64,000 nucleotides of DNA. Origin: Symbiodinium microadriaticum (taxonomy: Eukaryota > Sar > Dinophyceae > Suessiales > Symbiodiniaceae). Made by a program: the position numbers and the translations under genes. Position 1 is the first letter of the stretch; each line of letters begins with the position of its first letter. This document shows, one piece after another, positions 22,473-32,449 of the stretch. The DNA lies in NCBI GenBank assembly GCA_001939145.1, contig LSRX01000129.1:192718-256717 (forward strand), read 5' to 3'. Under the pieces are notes generated by a model. The model saw nothing but the letters and a program-made list of their open reading frames with translations, was not told where the DNA came from and searched no databases.

Positions 22473-22539
22473 TGTCAGCCTCGAGACCGGACCCCTTTCG
22501 GGCTGAAGCCTCCTTTACCAGCGACCGAGCCCCCTGTCT
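22473..22539 (-). CDS. candidate exon
   Basis: Reads RQGARSLVKEASARKGSGLE and ends in phase 1 at GACA^GTACTA. The next exon continues the frame. Basic, helix-like composition. Confidence 0.45.
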
Positions 22540-22599
22540 CTTATCCAACCCTAAACCCTAAACCCTGAAACCTAAACCCTAAACTCCTTCACAAACTAC

Positions 22600-24200
22600 A
22601 CCTTCGAGCTCTTATGAGTCCTGAAGGAACCCCGTATCACGAAGCCTTCCAAAGTGCTAAACCCGACAAGAGCCAATTTGCCAATGCTAAACTCTAAACC
22701 CTGCGAGCTGGCGGTTCCGCCTACTTGCTCCGCTTCCTTGCGGTTTGCAATGAAGTGGTCGGCGACAGTCGTGTCTCGGTTCACGTGGGATGTGGAATCC
22801 GCAGGACATGTAATTCAGCCCTCGACCAAGACTCCAAATTTGTAACTCTAGTACAATTTCAAGGTTCAGGCCGCAAGTCTCGAGGTCTTTTTTTACTTCT
22901 TGCACGGTGACCCTAGACCGGATCCTCGATTTCCTGATTGAAATCCCGATCAAGTTGGCTTTAGGAGATAAGGACCAAGTTTCAAATTAGGACCAAGTTT
23001 CAAAGGAAGGGAACCCCCAAAATCCCTGCAGCTCGCGGCTGCGCGTTCGAAGGCCCCAGACCTCGATCCTACGAAACTCAACTCATCCTCTGACTGAAGC
23101 CCTAAACCTACGCAGATACCCAGCTAGGGTTTAGGGTTTTGGTTTAAGGGTTTAGGGTTTTGGTTTAGAGGTTTAGAGTTTAGGGTTTAGGGCCAGGGCT
23201 TGGAATCCCATTTAGGGGTTTTTGAACCTCCAGTGCTGCAAAGACGAAGCCTTCTGGCAATCTGGCACCTGAAACCGTAGGAAAAAGAATTGCAATCTTC
23301 ATGAAGCCATCACCTCAGCCCAAACAAACCAAAATCCCAAGCCTAGCGCGTCGGTACCGTCAAGCAGCAAACGTAATGACCTTTAGACACCCCAGCCGAG
23401 GGCCACAACCTGGTCCGCAAGCCATTTGTGGTCGTGTGCAAGGTGGGTATCGCAAGGGGGTAGAGGGTTGCCGCCAGCTATCGAAACCCAAAACCCCTAA
23501 ACCCAAAACCCTGATGAATGAAGACCCAGTTTACAAACCCAAACCGACGGTTGCCGAAGCCCACAGTTGAACCCCTGATTAGCAAGCCCTGGCCCTAAAG
23601 CCCCAAAATAATCGGGGCTTAAAGAATCCAATCAAAGACCCAGGGATTCTGAATCAGGTTCCCACATTAGCCTCTATGAAGTTCCAACTCCACACCCTGA
23701 GCTTTGAATTATTCAGGGAGTTTGCGCACCAACTTAGTCTCAGAAGACCCCTAAACCCCGCAACCCTTCAAGGAGCCTAAACCCTAAACCCCAAAACCCT
23801 TCAAGGAGCCCTTCCTTAGGCTTCGACCCAACGGGTCAGAAGGCTCCGGTGCGCTCAGGAGGGCCTCCCGGGGCTGCGGAACTAAAACTAGAGCTTCAAG
23901 TCTTCCTTCGAAGTCTTGCAGCTTTTTTTATTTAAGTGTACTGGCTCTTTGAAGTTTTGCAGCTTTTAGGGTTTAGGGTTTACGCGGCTTCGGGTTTTGG
24001 ATCTCAAGCTTCTTTGGGATCAAGGAGAAACGGCCTGCCTCAGGGTTTGGCAGTTTAGGGTCTTGGCGTTTGGAATTCGGCAACCTAGTGCTTTCTGGGG
24101 TAGATCCTGTAGTCGCTGAGTCATGACCTGCTATATATATATATACATATATATATATATACATACCTATATATATATACATACCTATATATATATATAT

Positions 24201-24233
<33 letters not shown>

Positions 24234-24760
24234 CATATAATAGAGACTTGCGCCGCAGGCACCTAAATCCGAAACCCTGCACCAGGAAACCCTAAAATCC
24301 CCCCGAAAGCCTTTGGGAGAAATCGAAAGGCTCCTGAGGATCAAAGACCAGACTAACACCGCCCTTGGGCTAATTATTATTATTACTATTCTTACTCTTG
24401 AGGCATTCGGTTGCGGTGGAAGCTTAGAGGCTAAGTGTTTAGGATTTGGTGCTTCAGGTTCTGGGCTTTGATGTTTTGGTGTTGGTGCTTTGGGCTTTGC
24501 ATATGATAGGGTGGAAAGCACGTGATGGGGTTTAGGCTGGTGGGTCCGAGGGTTGAAGGGCTTGGCATGAGGGCTTTAACACTCGGTCTATAGACAACTA
24601 CTAGTATGTAGCTGCTGGACTTGGCTTGGGAGGGTTTGTTTAGACACGAGCGCTTGCTTTGAGCGGGTGACTGTTTAGACATTGTGATATTACAGAATTG
24701 AATCAGAAACCCTACACCCTATGATTCTGTTGAATTTCCGGATCAGGGGCATTCACGGGA
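22600..24760. other. spacer: telomere-like DNA and AT microsatellite
   Basis: Degenerate telomere motif at 22548-22590, 23125-23215, 23760-23800 and 23965-23985. A (TA)n/TACATA microsatellite lies at about 24131-24240. No convincing exon found; long - strand frames across 24000-24520 run through the repeats. Confidence 0.45.
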
Positions 24761-24796
24761 GTGGCCATTGTGTTGTAAAACCTTCTTCTCCGAAGT

Positions 24797-25204
24797 ATGG
24801 TTAAGCTTCCCGAGCGCAACTCTCAAACAGGAAGCGCCCCACAACCAAAAATTCAAAAGGATCAAAGTCTTGAAAGAAACCTTCCGAAGCACAACCCCAA
24901 CCCACAAGCGGAGGGACTATCTGCCTCTGAGGCCCCCGAAACAACCTACCATCGAGTTCGAGGACTCTCACTGCGGCTGCTTTCTGCATCTTGGGCCATG
25001 CATCCGGCGTGGCTTCTGCCGATCATGGCAAACGGACAAGCTCTCTTAGGCAGCTTCAGTGCATATGCCTTGGTTCTGAGATTTAAACAACTTCACGAAA
25101 GCACCATCCGAGCTAACAGCATCGCCTCACCAACGGATTCCTACGGAGTTTGGATCCAGTTGCCGATGGCTCAGTTTTTCAGGGCCTTTGGACGTAAGCT
25201 TTAA
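24797..25204. other. coding-like segment, strand unresolved
   Basis: A + ATG frame of 135 codons ends at 25204 (contains LLPIMANGQALLGSFSAYAL). On -, two exon-like runs are also open (KLPKRACPFAMIGRSHAGCM, and HRQLDPNSVGIRW ending at a GTGAGG donor). One of the two is likely real; the block orientation slightly favours -. Confidence 0.4.
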
Positions 25205-25497
25205 GTACAGGGGATACTAGGGACTTGTAGGGAACGTTAAACCCTAACCCCCTAAACCCTAAACCCTGAGTTTAGGGGATTCTTTTAGGGACTCGTGCGT
25301 TGCTTCTGGATTTTAGGCTTCCCGATTTGCGGAGCACTCAGAGAATCGTGCTCAGTGCTTGGGTGCCTCTTTGGGACTGTGGCTTAGGGGTTTGGGCTTG
25401 GGTTTAGGGTTTAGGGGTGTAGGGTTTAGGGGTTTAGAGGTTTAGTGTCTAGGGTTTATAGTACAATCAGCGACGGTAGCCCCTGAAATCCTGGTAA

Positions 25498-28400
25498 CAC
25501 CGACCGAGCCTGGATGCTAAGCAGTACGGTTCGAATTTGCAGCGCGGGGCTCCACTTGTCCTGGTGAAGGAATTTCACGGTTCGGGGTGGATTGGGATTC
25601 TGTTAGGGCAGCGCAGCAGAACGCCGAAGAAGCCTAAGGATTCTCCTGATGCTCTCTCTCAAGCCGTTACGTTGCATGATTGTGGGGGTGACGGCAGGTG
25701 TGGCTATCAGGCTATTGCCGCAGGCATGTCTTTCCGTGCCAAGAAGTCTTGGGAGTCTTTCAAGGACAATCTTGTTGCTATGGGGCGCACTTGTCGTCAT
25801 GACATATACTGTCATTTGAAGGGACATAGCGCCGAGTATGAGCCTATGTTCCTTCCCGATGAGCGCACCACAGAGCTGCACGAGGACGGCCCCGTCCCTA
25901 AGAGTTGGTCCCAGTACCTCGAGGGTACGCTCCGCGACAAGCGCTGGATCGACGGCATCAACATCGCTGCTGCGGCTAGAAGGTATGGTGTGTCGATTGT
26001 GGTCGCTTCGCTTGAAAAGCAGTTTCCTCCAGTTAGGTTTGGTAAGGCTTCAAAGGACCCCCTAGTCCTCGTTCACACGAAGGAGCACTACGTTTTGGCT
26101 ACTTTGAACGAAGGCTTTGAGTGGCCTGCTGACTGGGTTGGTGCTGAACAGCACTCCGCCAGTAGTCAGGTGCCTAGGGCTGGAGGTCGTAAGTCTTCTT
26201 CTTCTAGCAATGGCTCTTGGAGGCCCCAGGGCACACCGCAGTCTTCCGCTGACTCTCAGCCTGGTTCGCCTCTGCCAGTTAGGGAACCCAGTTCTTCAAG
26301 TTGGGAGAGGCCTGTTGCCCCGCTGCCAGCCTCACCGACTAAGGATGCTACAGGTAGTGTCGCCTCGTGGAGGCCAGCTGCCACGCCTGAAACTATCAGG
26401 AGCATCAGGAGCCGCATTTCGTGGCGCTGGAGGCCCAAGAGCACGCCTCGAGGTTCCGCTGCTTCAGCCGCTAGTTCCCCCAGTAAGCGTACTTCCCTCC
26501 GTGCGCTCACTGCGGACACGAGTAATAAGGATGACTTTGAGATGCTGGCTGAGGAACAGCTCCCTTTCGATCCTGACACGTGTCCTTTCCCGCGCCACAA
26601 GCACAAGGGTTGGAAACCAAAGAATCAAAGGGAGCAGACTTGGGTCTGTGACATCTGTAAGTTCGTCCTTAGGATTCCCCCAGGACCTCGTGCTAGGAAA
26701 AGGCTCGTTAGCAATAAGGACAACCACCTTGCTCTTCACACCAAGGAGGAAAGACAGCGCGTGCCAAGGTTGAATCAGGCTCAAGGCTTTCTCAAGCCCT
26801 CGGCTTCTCTTCCGGCGGCGATCCAGGACTGGAAGTGTTGGTTGTGTGGCTTGGCCCTTCCTCACTTTTCAATCAAGCATGCTAAGGAAGAATCCATCAA
26901 GCTGCACTTTAAGGAATGTCACCCTGAAACCGACCCTGAAGCTGCTTATCATCGTCGGCAGAGGGAAGATCCTGAGCTCAGGGCACGTATGTCTAAAAGA
27001 GGCAAACACGTCGGAAACTTGAAGCGTGAACAAGCTGTTGCCAAGCTCAACGAGCTTCAGGGCAAAGGGGGTCACCAGCTTCGCTACGTCGATTTCCTGC
27101 TTGATCCTTTTCATGATCGTAGGGGTGCGAGTAGCTCTTTGCTTTTGACGTGTTTTCACTGCAGAGGTTTAGGAACTCCTTCTGACTTTCGTGAGCCTTG
27201 TCGGGGGTCTGAAGGTAGGGGGCGATGGAAGGGCAAACTGTTGAAGCTTGTCGGCTTGAAAAGGGGTAACCTGGACATTGCGGTCGACGCTTTTGGCCTG
27301 CAGTCTCCTGAGTTGCCTGAGCTCTTCAATGCTGCTCCGGTCTCCTGGAGGTTCTTTCGTAAAAGGCCTCCCTCGCTCGCTGATAGGATCCCGTCGAACT
27401 ATGAGAAGGAACTTCGTGAGGCCAAGTTCGCTAGGCTTCTTGCTCAGAACATCGAGCCTAATCCTGGTCCGCGTTCGCGTCGTCGTTCGCAAGGCTCGCT
27501 TAGGCAAACTTTGTCTTTGCTGTCCCTCAATGCTGGGGGCACTGTGGGGTCTTGGAGGCTCCATAATGACCTTAAGCTTGAGAAGTCGCGCCCTGATATC
27601 ATTTTGATTCAAGAGGGCCCCGAGGATGATGAAAAGGCCAAAGCTTGGTCTTCTAGCATGCAGCAGCTCGGTTACCGCGTTCGTTTTTCCAGAGACGCTT
27701 TCGTTTTGGTCAAAACCTGCCTCAGGTCCAGGCCTCTGCTTGACCTTAACTCGAACGGGGGCCGTGCTGTCTTTATGCAAGTCAACGGGTCCGTGGTGGG
27801 TAGCATTTATGCTGCCCATCACAGGGATAGGGATGTCTTTCTCCGTGACCTTCTGGACGTCGTCGAGGGCTTCGCTTCTGCTAAGGATTGGGTCATTGCC
27901 GGTGATTTCAACTTAACGCCTCATGAGTGCTGGTTGTCTGACGTGCTTTGCGCTGAGGGCGCTCACTGTGTCTTCCCTTTTGGGGCTACTACCAGTAGAT
28001 GGGATGGTAACCGTTTGATTGACTACGGGCTCACTTCTGTTTGTGGGGCCCATGCGTCTTTCCTTTCGGTTCGTTATAGTGATCACAAGGCTTTGATGCT
28101 TGAAGTTCCTTGGTCGTCTTACGATAGGGTTGCTGTTGAGGTCCTCAAGAAGGCCCCTAAACTCTTCCCTGCCTCGTCTGACGACGTGGGCCGTTGGAGC
28201 CAGGCTGTGTCTGATGCTTGGACTGCACTTAGCTGGTCGTTAGACCAGGCGAAGCATGAGTGCGAGACTGTGCTTTCGGCTGGCTTAGAGGCTAGGCAAC
28301 AGCAGGTTGATGAGCTTTGGACTTTGTGGCAGGGCAGGTTTGAGCAAGTTTTGCTTTCCGCTAGGGACTCTATCGGCAGTAAGGGTTGTCTTTTCCAAGG

Positions 28401-30798
28401 CCCCAAGCGCTTGGCTTTGTCTAAAGGGGGCAGGCCTAAGTTTGTGAAACGTACTCCGCACTTTTCGCAAGTTTATGCCGACGACGAGAGTAATCAGGCC
28501 AGAGTCCTCCGAAGGCTCGCTGCTAGGCTCCATGAGTTTGAGAGAAGAACCGTCGCTGGGGAAACTTCTCAGGCTCTCGATGCTCTTGCTAGGAAAATCA
28601 GACGGTCGTCCTACTGGGTCGAAGGCCTTACGTCTCAGAATGTCTATGCCAGGCTCCAGGCTCACGAGAAGCTTGTTTCGGGTCAGAAGATCAGCGCGTG
28701 GCGCCAGAAGCTTCGTAGTGACACTAAACATTGCTTCGCTTGGCTTCGCGGTCATAAAGAACCCGTCAATCACTGTATCTACGACGATGAAGCTCCTCAT
28801 GAGCGTCAACAGGGCACGCAGTCCTCTCTTGAGGCTTTACATTGTCTGGCGCAGTTTTGGCGTCGTATCTGGGATCGTGATAGGGAAGGTGAACAGGACA
28901 TCGAGGAGTACCTGCGTTCAGCAGGAACCCCTTTCGACGAACAGGTTTGGACACCGGTCTCCGCGCAGGATCTTTTGGCATGCGCAAGGAAACAGCGTCA
29001 TAAGTCTTTCGGTTTGGATCAATGGTGCCCTGACGAGGTTCTGTCTTTTCCTGATGAGACTTGGGAGTACCTTGCGGTGTTCTTTCGCACTTGTGAACTT
29101 GCGGGTTGCTTTCCGAGGGAGTTTAGCCTTTTCAAGCAAGCTCATATTCCGAAACCTCATAGTTCCGAAGGTGAGGTTTCGTACTGCAGTAAGGCTTCTG
29201 CTATGAGACCCATTTGTGTGGCTTCTGTGTGGTATAGGATTTGGGCTAGCGCTAGGCTTCGTACAAAGGAGGCACAAGACTGGATGCAATCGATTCTCCC
29301 CGACTTCATCACTGGAGGTCGTAGGAATTTTGACGTCATGTCTTCTGTCTTAAGCATTGTGGAAGCCGCTGAGCAAGGGAGTTATATAGGGAGCCTTGAT
29401 TACACCAAAGCCTTCGATCATGTCCGTCCTGAGAGGGCTGAAGCGGCTTTGGTTTTTCATGGTTGTCCTAAAGCTCTGGCTAAGGCTCTGGGCTCGCTTT
29501 GGGCTTCTCAAGAAAGGCTCCTCCTGTTTGACTCGGTTGTTCTTCCTTCCCTCCAGTGGGCTGGCAGCTCCTTGCCTCAAGGGGACCCTTGGAGCGTCCT
29601 TTCGCTCTCTCTGCTCCTTCGTATCCCGGGCCTCAAGATCCAGCAGTACTTTGATCCCCTACAGGTCATCTTTGTCGATGATAGGAGCTGGGCTAGTCAT
29701 AGTGCTGAGGCTTGCTCTGTGGTCTGGGACTTTTGGAAAAGCGAGAGCACCTTGCTTGGGCTTAAAGAGCACCGCGGTAAGGCACAGTTTTACCACCGCT
29801 CACCTCGTGGGCGGCGGTTACTCAGGCAGACTGATTGCGCTCCCTTCACTTCGCACGTGCTCACGGTGCTCGGCGTTTTGATTGGATCTCGCAGTCAGGC
29901 TTTAGGGCCGAAGGAGTCTAAGAGGCTCACGAAAGCCAGGTTGGTCGCTCAAAAGAGCAAAGGGCTTCCTGTGGCCCGGCAGGTGCTTAGGCACCTCTGT
30001 GCTTCGGCCTCTGCGGCTTCGGCTAGTTGGGGCTGGGTCCAGAGGGCCCCTCCGAAGGATTCTTGTCGCAAGCTTGATACCCTTTGGAAGGAGGTGGGCT
30101 CCAGGCTTAAATGTGCTTCTCCTCACTTGAGTAAGCTTTTATGCGGCCACAACTCGGATTTGGACTTTGCTTCGGGCCTTCAGCTTTTTTCGGCGTTGTG
30201 GCGTTTTGTGAGGGACAGGCGCAGGGCTTTTCAGGGTTGGGATGACTCTTTTGTGGCGGACCGCATCCGCCGGTTTCTCGAGAGCCTTGGTTTCCATGTG
30301 ACTGCGCCTTGGCTTTGGTCGGGACCCTGCAGCATTGGATTGCTCCCTGGTTCTCTGGGAGTCCTTTCGGAAGTTCAGCATAAGATTAGGGAAGCTTGGC
30401 GTGCCTTTCTTTGGCGTTCTCATGAGTCCTCGGGGCGCAGGGATGTCACGGGGCAGCCGTACTGCAGCACTTCTGCTAGATGGGCTAGAGAGTTTGCGCA
30501 GCAAGATGTGCATAAGTTTGCCATCCTTGCTGGTGCTTATGTCTCCTGGGCCAGGTTTGCTGTTATGAAAGGTGACACTTCCTTTGAGGCTTGTCCTTAT
30601 TGTGGGGCCACCTTGGCTAGCAAGGATCACCTGTGGTGGGAGTGCGGGGCTCTGGGTCGCCCTCCGGGACTCAGGCCCCTGAATCAAGGTCAAAGGGTGC
30701 TCGCTTGGCCTGCGGGCCTCAGTAAGGATCACGACGCTTCGGTCTTGAACTTTGTTGCGTCAGTGCGCGCTAAGGATTTGGCGATTCGGTACGGCTAA
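25498..30798 (+). CDS. OTU-like / zinc finger / 2A-like / APE endonuclease / reverse transcriptase polyprotein
   Basis: The frame is open for 1766 codons; residue numbers here count from the TTG at 25537. OTU-like cysteine protease domain about 48-190, with GGDGRCGYQAIA (Cys55) and EHY (His184). Zinc-finger-like sites: C371/C374 with H397/H401, C434/C437 with H457/H462, C539/C542. A 2A-like motif NIEPNPGP at 638-645. APE-type endonuclease about 660-855, with GDFN 789-792 and SDH 848-850. Reverse transcriptase about 1200-1400: DYTKAFD 1288-1294, SLPQGD ending 1350, FVDD 1379-1382. A C-terminal zinc knuckle C1686/C1689/H1698/C1703. All catalytic motifs look intact. The first ATG (25726) lies after Cys55, so the true start is a non-ATG codon, is spliced on, or is lost. 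The enzyme would nick target DNA and copy its RNA by target-primed reverse transcription. Confidence 0.85.
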   Translation, partial: HRPSLDAKQYGSNLQRGAPLVLVKEFHGSGWIGILLGQRSRTPKKPKDSPDALSQAVTLHDCGGDGRCGYQAIAAGMSFRAKKSWESFKDNLVAMGRTCRHDIYCHLKGHSAEYEPMFLPDERTTELHEDGPVPKSWSQYLEGTLRDKRWIDGINIAAAARRYGVSIVVASLEKQFPPVRFGKASKDPLVLVHTKEHYVLATLNEGFEWPADWVGAEQHSASSQVPRAGGRKSSSSSNGSWRPQGTPQSSADSQPGSPLPVREPSSSSWERPVAPLPASPTKDATGSVASWRPAATPETIRSIRSRISWRWRPKSTPRGSAASAASSPSKRTSLRALTADTSNKDDFEMLAEEQLPFDPDTCPFPRHKHKGWKPKNQREQTWVCDICKFVLRIPPGPRARKRLVSNKDNHLALHTKEERQRVPRLNQAQGFLKPSASLPAAIQDWKCWLCGLALPHFSIKHAKEESIKLHFKECHPETDPEAAYHRRQREDPELRARMSKRGKHVGNLKREQAVAKLNELQGKGGHQLRYVDFLLDPFHDRRGASSSLLLTCFHCRGLGTPSDFREPCRGSEGRGRWKGKLLKLVGLKRGNLDIAVDAFGLQSPELPELFNAAPVSWRFFRKRPPSLADRIPSNYEKELREAKFARLLAQNIEPNPGPRSRRRSQGSLRQTLSLLSLNAGGTVGSWRLHNDLKLEKSRPDIILIQEGPEDDEKAKAWSSSMQQLGYRVRFSRDAFVLVKTCLRSRPLLDLNSNGGRAVFMQVNGSVVGSIYAAHHRDRDVFLRDLLDVVEGFASAKDWVIAGDFNLTPHECWLSDVLCAEGAHCVFPFGATTSRWDGNRLIDYGLTSVCGAHASFLSVRYSDHKALMLEVPWSSYDRVAVEVLKKAPKLFPASSDDVGRWSQAVSDAWTALSWSLDQAKHECETVLSAGLEARQQQVDELWTLWQGRFEQVLLSARDSIGSKGCLFQGPKRLALSKGGRPKFVKRTPHFSQVYADDESNQARVLRRLAARLHEFERRTVAGETSQALDALARKIRRSSYWVEGLTSQNVYARLQAHEKLVSGQKISAWRQKLRSDTKHCFAWLRGHKEPVNHCIYDDEAPHERQQGTQSSLEALHCLAQFWRRIWDRDREGEQDIEEYLRSAGTPFDEQVWTPVSAQDLLACARKQRHKSFGLDQWCPDEVLSFPDETWEYLAVFFRTCELAGCFPREFSLFKQAHIPKPHSSEGEVSYCSKASAMRPICVASVWYRIWASARLRTKEAQDWMQSILPDFITGGRRNFDVMSSVLSIVEAAEQGSYIGSLDYTKAFDHVRPERAEAALVFHGCPKALAKALGSLWASQERLLLFDSVVLPSLQWAGSSLPQGDPWSVLSLSLLLRIPGLKIQQYFDPLQVIFVDDRSWASHSAEACSVVWDFWKSESTLLGLKEHRGKAQFYHRSPRGRRLLRQTDCAPFTSHVLTVLGVLIGSRSQALGPKESKRLTKARLVAQKSKGLPVARQVLRHLCASASAASASWGWVQRAPPKDSCRKLDTLWKEVGSRLKCASPHLSKLLCGHNSDLDFASGLQLFSALWRFVRDRRRAFQGWDDSFVADRIRRFLESLGFHVTAPWLWSGPCSIGLLPGSLGVLSEVQHKIREAWRAFLWRSHESSGRRDVTGQPYCSTSARWAREFAQQDVHKFAILAGAYVSWARFAVMKGDTSFEACPYCGATLASKDHLWWECGALGRPPGLRPLNQGQRVLAWPAGLSKDHDASVLNFVASVRAKDLAIRYG
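27436..27471 (+). other. 2A-like ribosome-skipping motif
   Basis: Codes LLAQNIEPNPGP, close to the 2A consensus D-x-E-x-N-P-G-P with Asn for the first Asp. Skipping between Gly644 and Pro645 would separate the OTU/zinc-finger half from the endonuclease/RT half. 2A-like sites are known in some LINEs. The Asp-to-Asn change may weaken activity. Confidence 0.65.
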
Positions 30799-31857
30799 GG
30801 CCTCTGTGGCCTGCTGTGCCTCTCTTCGCTAGGCTTTGTGGCGCTTCGCGCACCGCCAGGGCACTTGTGCAGCTAAGGATTTTTAGGTCCCTCCGGGGAC
30901 CTCAGCTGAGGTTCCGCGGCCGTGATGACCCATGCTTCTGCTTTTGTGGTCTACGGCGAAGTCTACCAGCACACACTCTGTTAGGGCTTTACAGGGTTCT
31001 TTAGTGGTTCTACATGGTCTTACCCCATTTTTCCGGCTCGTGGGCTCTGGAGTTTAGGATTCAGCGCTTTGGGTGTCGGGATGACAATTTTCTAAGGGGC
31101 TCAGGGTTTAGGTTTTAGGGGTTCAGGGGTTTGGGTTTGGGGTTTAGGGGTATCTTAAGCCATGCTATAGCACGATGCTGCACTCCTTCAGAACGTCGAG
31201 GCAGATGCGACCGAGCTTGTCCTCAGAACTCAAGGGGTTTTGGGGTATATTATACTATAACTATAATAAGGAACCCCCCAAAAAATAGTAATTAATAGGT
31301 AATTATGAAGGCCCCTATATTAGACTTCTGGGTTAATGGCCCCTCAGCACGACTTCCTAAGGCTGCGTTTGGGTCTTTTTCGGGTTCGGGTGTTTGGGGT
31401 TTAGGATTTCAAGATGTGTTGAGGATTGCAAGGTTTTAGGGTCAGGGGGCCTTGAACTCAAAGCCTCGGCCTAAACGCCTGAACTCTAAACCCAATGGGC
31501 TTCGTTTCAGGGTTCGGGGTTAAGGGGTTTAGGGCTTTTGGGCTTCGCGCCGGTTTGGGGAAAGGAGAGATTGCAGGATGCACTCGGCTACTCGCCATGG
31601 TCATCCGGACTTTTCCGGCAGGAGCCATCATTTTTACGAGCTGCCGATGAGGCACGACTCCCGTGTGCCTGGTGAATTGGACATGTAAAGAGGAACTGCG
31701 GCACAGAAGCTGATTTTGATCCTGCCAACGCTCGCGGTGGAGTAGGGCTTTCTGCACCAGTATCCCGATAGCTATACCCCGAACATACTATCACCAATAT
31801 TTCTCTGGAGAGCCCTACATAAGTTACTTCACAAACCCCCAAACCCGGAAACCCTCT

Positions 31858-32341
31858 TTATGTATAGTATGAGGAGCAGAGGCTGTCAATGCCCAGCATC
31901 ATGGGCAGCGGCCGGCCTGCTTTCACCGATGCTGCAAGAGGCGACTCTGCTGCAAGGCGGGCGTCGCATGTGTCCAGAGCCCAGCCTTTCGAAAGGCTGC
32001 CCCAGAGAATCGAAGGAGACTGCGGTACGTCCACGGCGTCTTCGACCGGATCTACACGCAAATTTATGGAAGAGCCTTCCTCATCGGAGTGCTCCCAGCC
32101 TGGAGAAGCATGCAGGCGGCATTCGTATTGCCGGCCATTGAAACAGACATGTGCGCTCGGCTTTGCTTGAGCCCTGGAGAAAAACTCCCAGGGACTTCTG
32201 TGGAACAGCTTCGCCCTCTCCGATCTTCTAAACGTGAAGATGCTGAAAGATACATGGCCATTTATCGTCTGCGCAGCTATCTCCATGGCTGCTTTTGTGA
32301 AGGCCACGACCTCCGCAACCTTCTGAAACTCCTGGGTTGTT
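31858..32341 (-). CDS. candidate long exon
   Basis: Starts after ATAACGCAG. The frame is open for about 160 codons to a TAA, reading EFQKVAEVVAFTKAAMEIAA, then FHRSPWEFFSRAQAKPSAHV, then an acidic part WEHSDEEGSSINLRVDPVED. It is the longest non-transposon coding-like unit here. + frames are also partly open but interrupted. Family unknown. Confidence 0.5.
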
Positions 32342-32449
32342 CTGCGTTATTCTTTAAGAGACCTAGAAAGTATATGCACTTCTACTCGCCGGCTAGGGAA
32401 AATAAATACGTATCCACCCTAAACCTGACACTCTAAAGTTATCATGCAA

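Larger units (their letters stand above)
25490..31060 (+). mobile_element. LINE-type non-LTR retrotransposon
   Basis: An intact single-ORF element plus a short 3' tail. The 5' boundary is unclear: the frame is open from 25498 without an early ATG, so the copy may be 5'-truncated. The 3' untranslated part runs to about 31060, before telomere-like sequence; I see no poly(A) tail or target-site duplication. The intact frame among decayed DNA suggests recent insertion. Confidence 0.8.

Noticed and set aside
25519..25535. GGTTCGAATTT, resembling a tRNA B-box just before the LINE frame
   Set aside because: No A-box, cloverleaf or tRNA-like fold could be made around it.
25519..31060. Restriction-like endonuclease or RNase H domain in the LINE
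   Set aside because: After the reverse transcriptase only the zinc knuckle is visible; no RNase H or PD-(D/E)XK pattern found.
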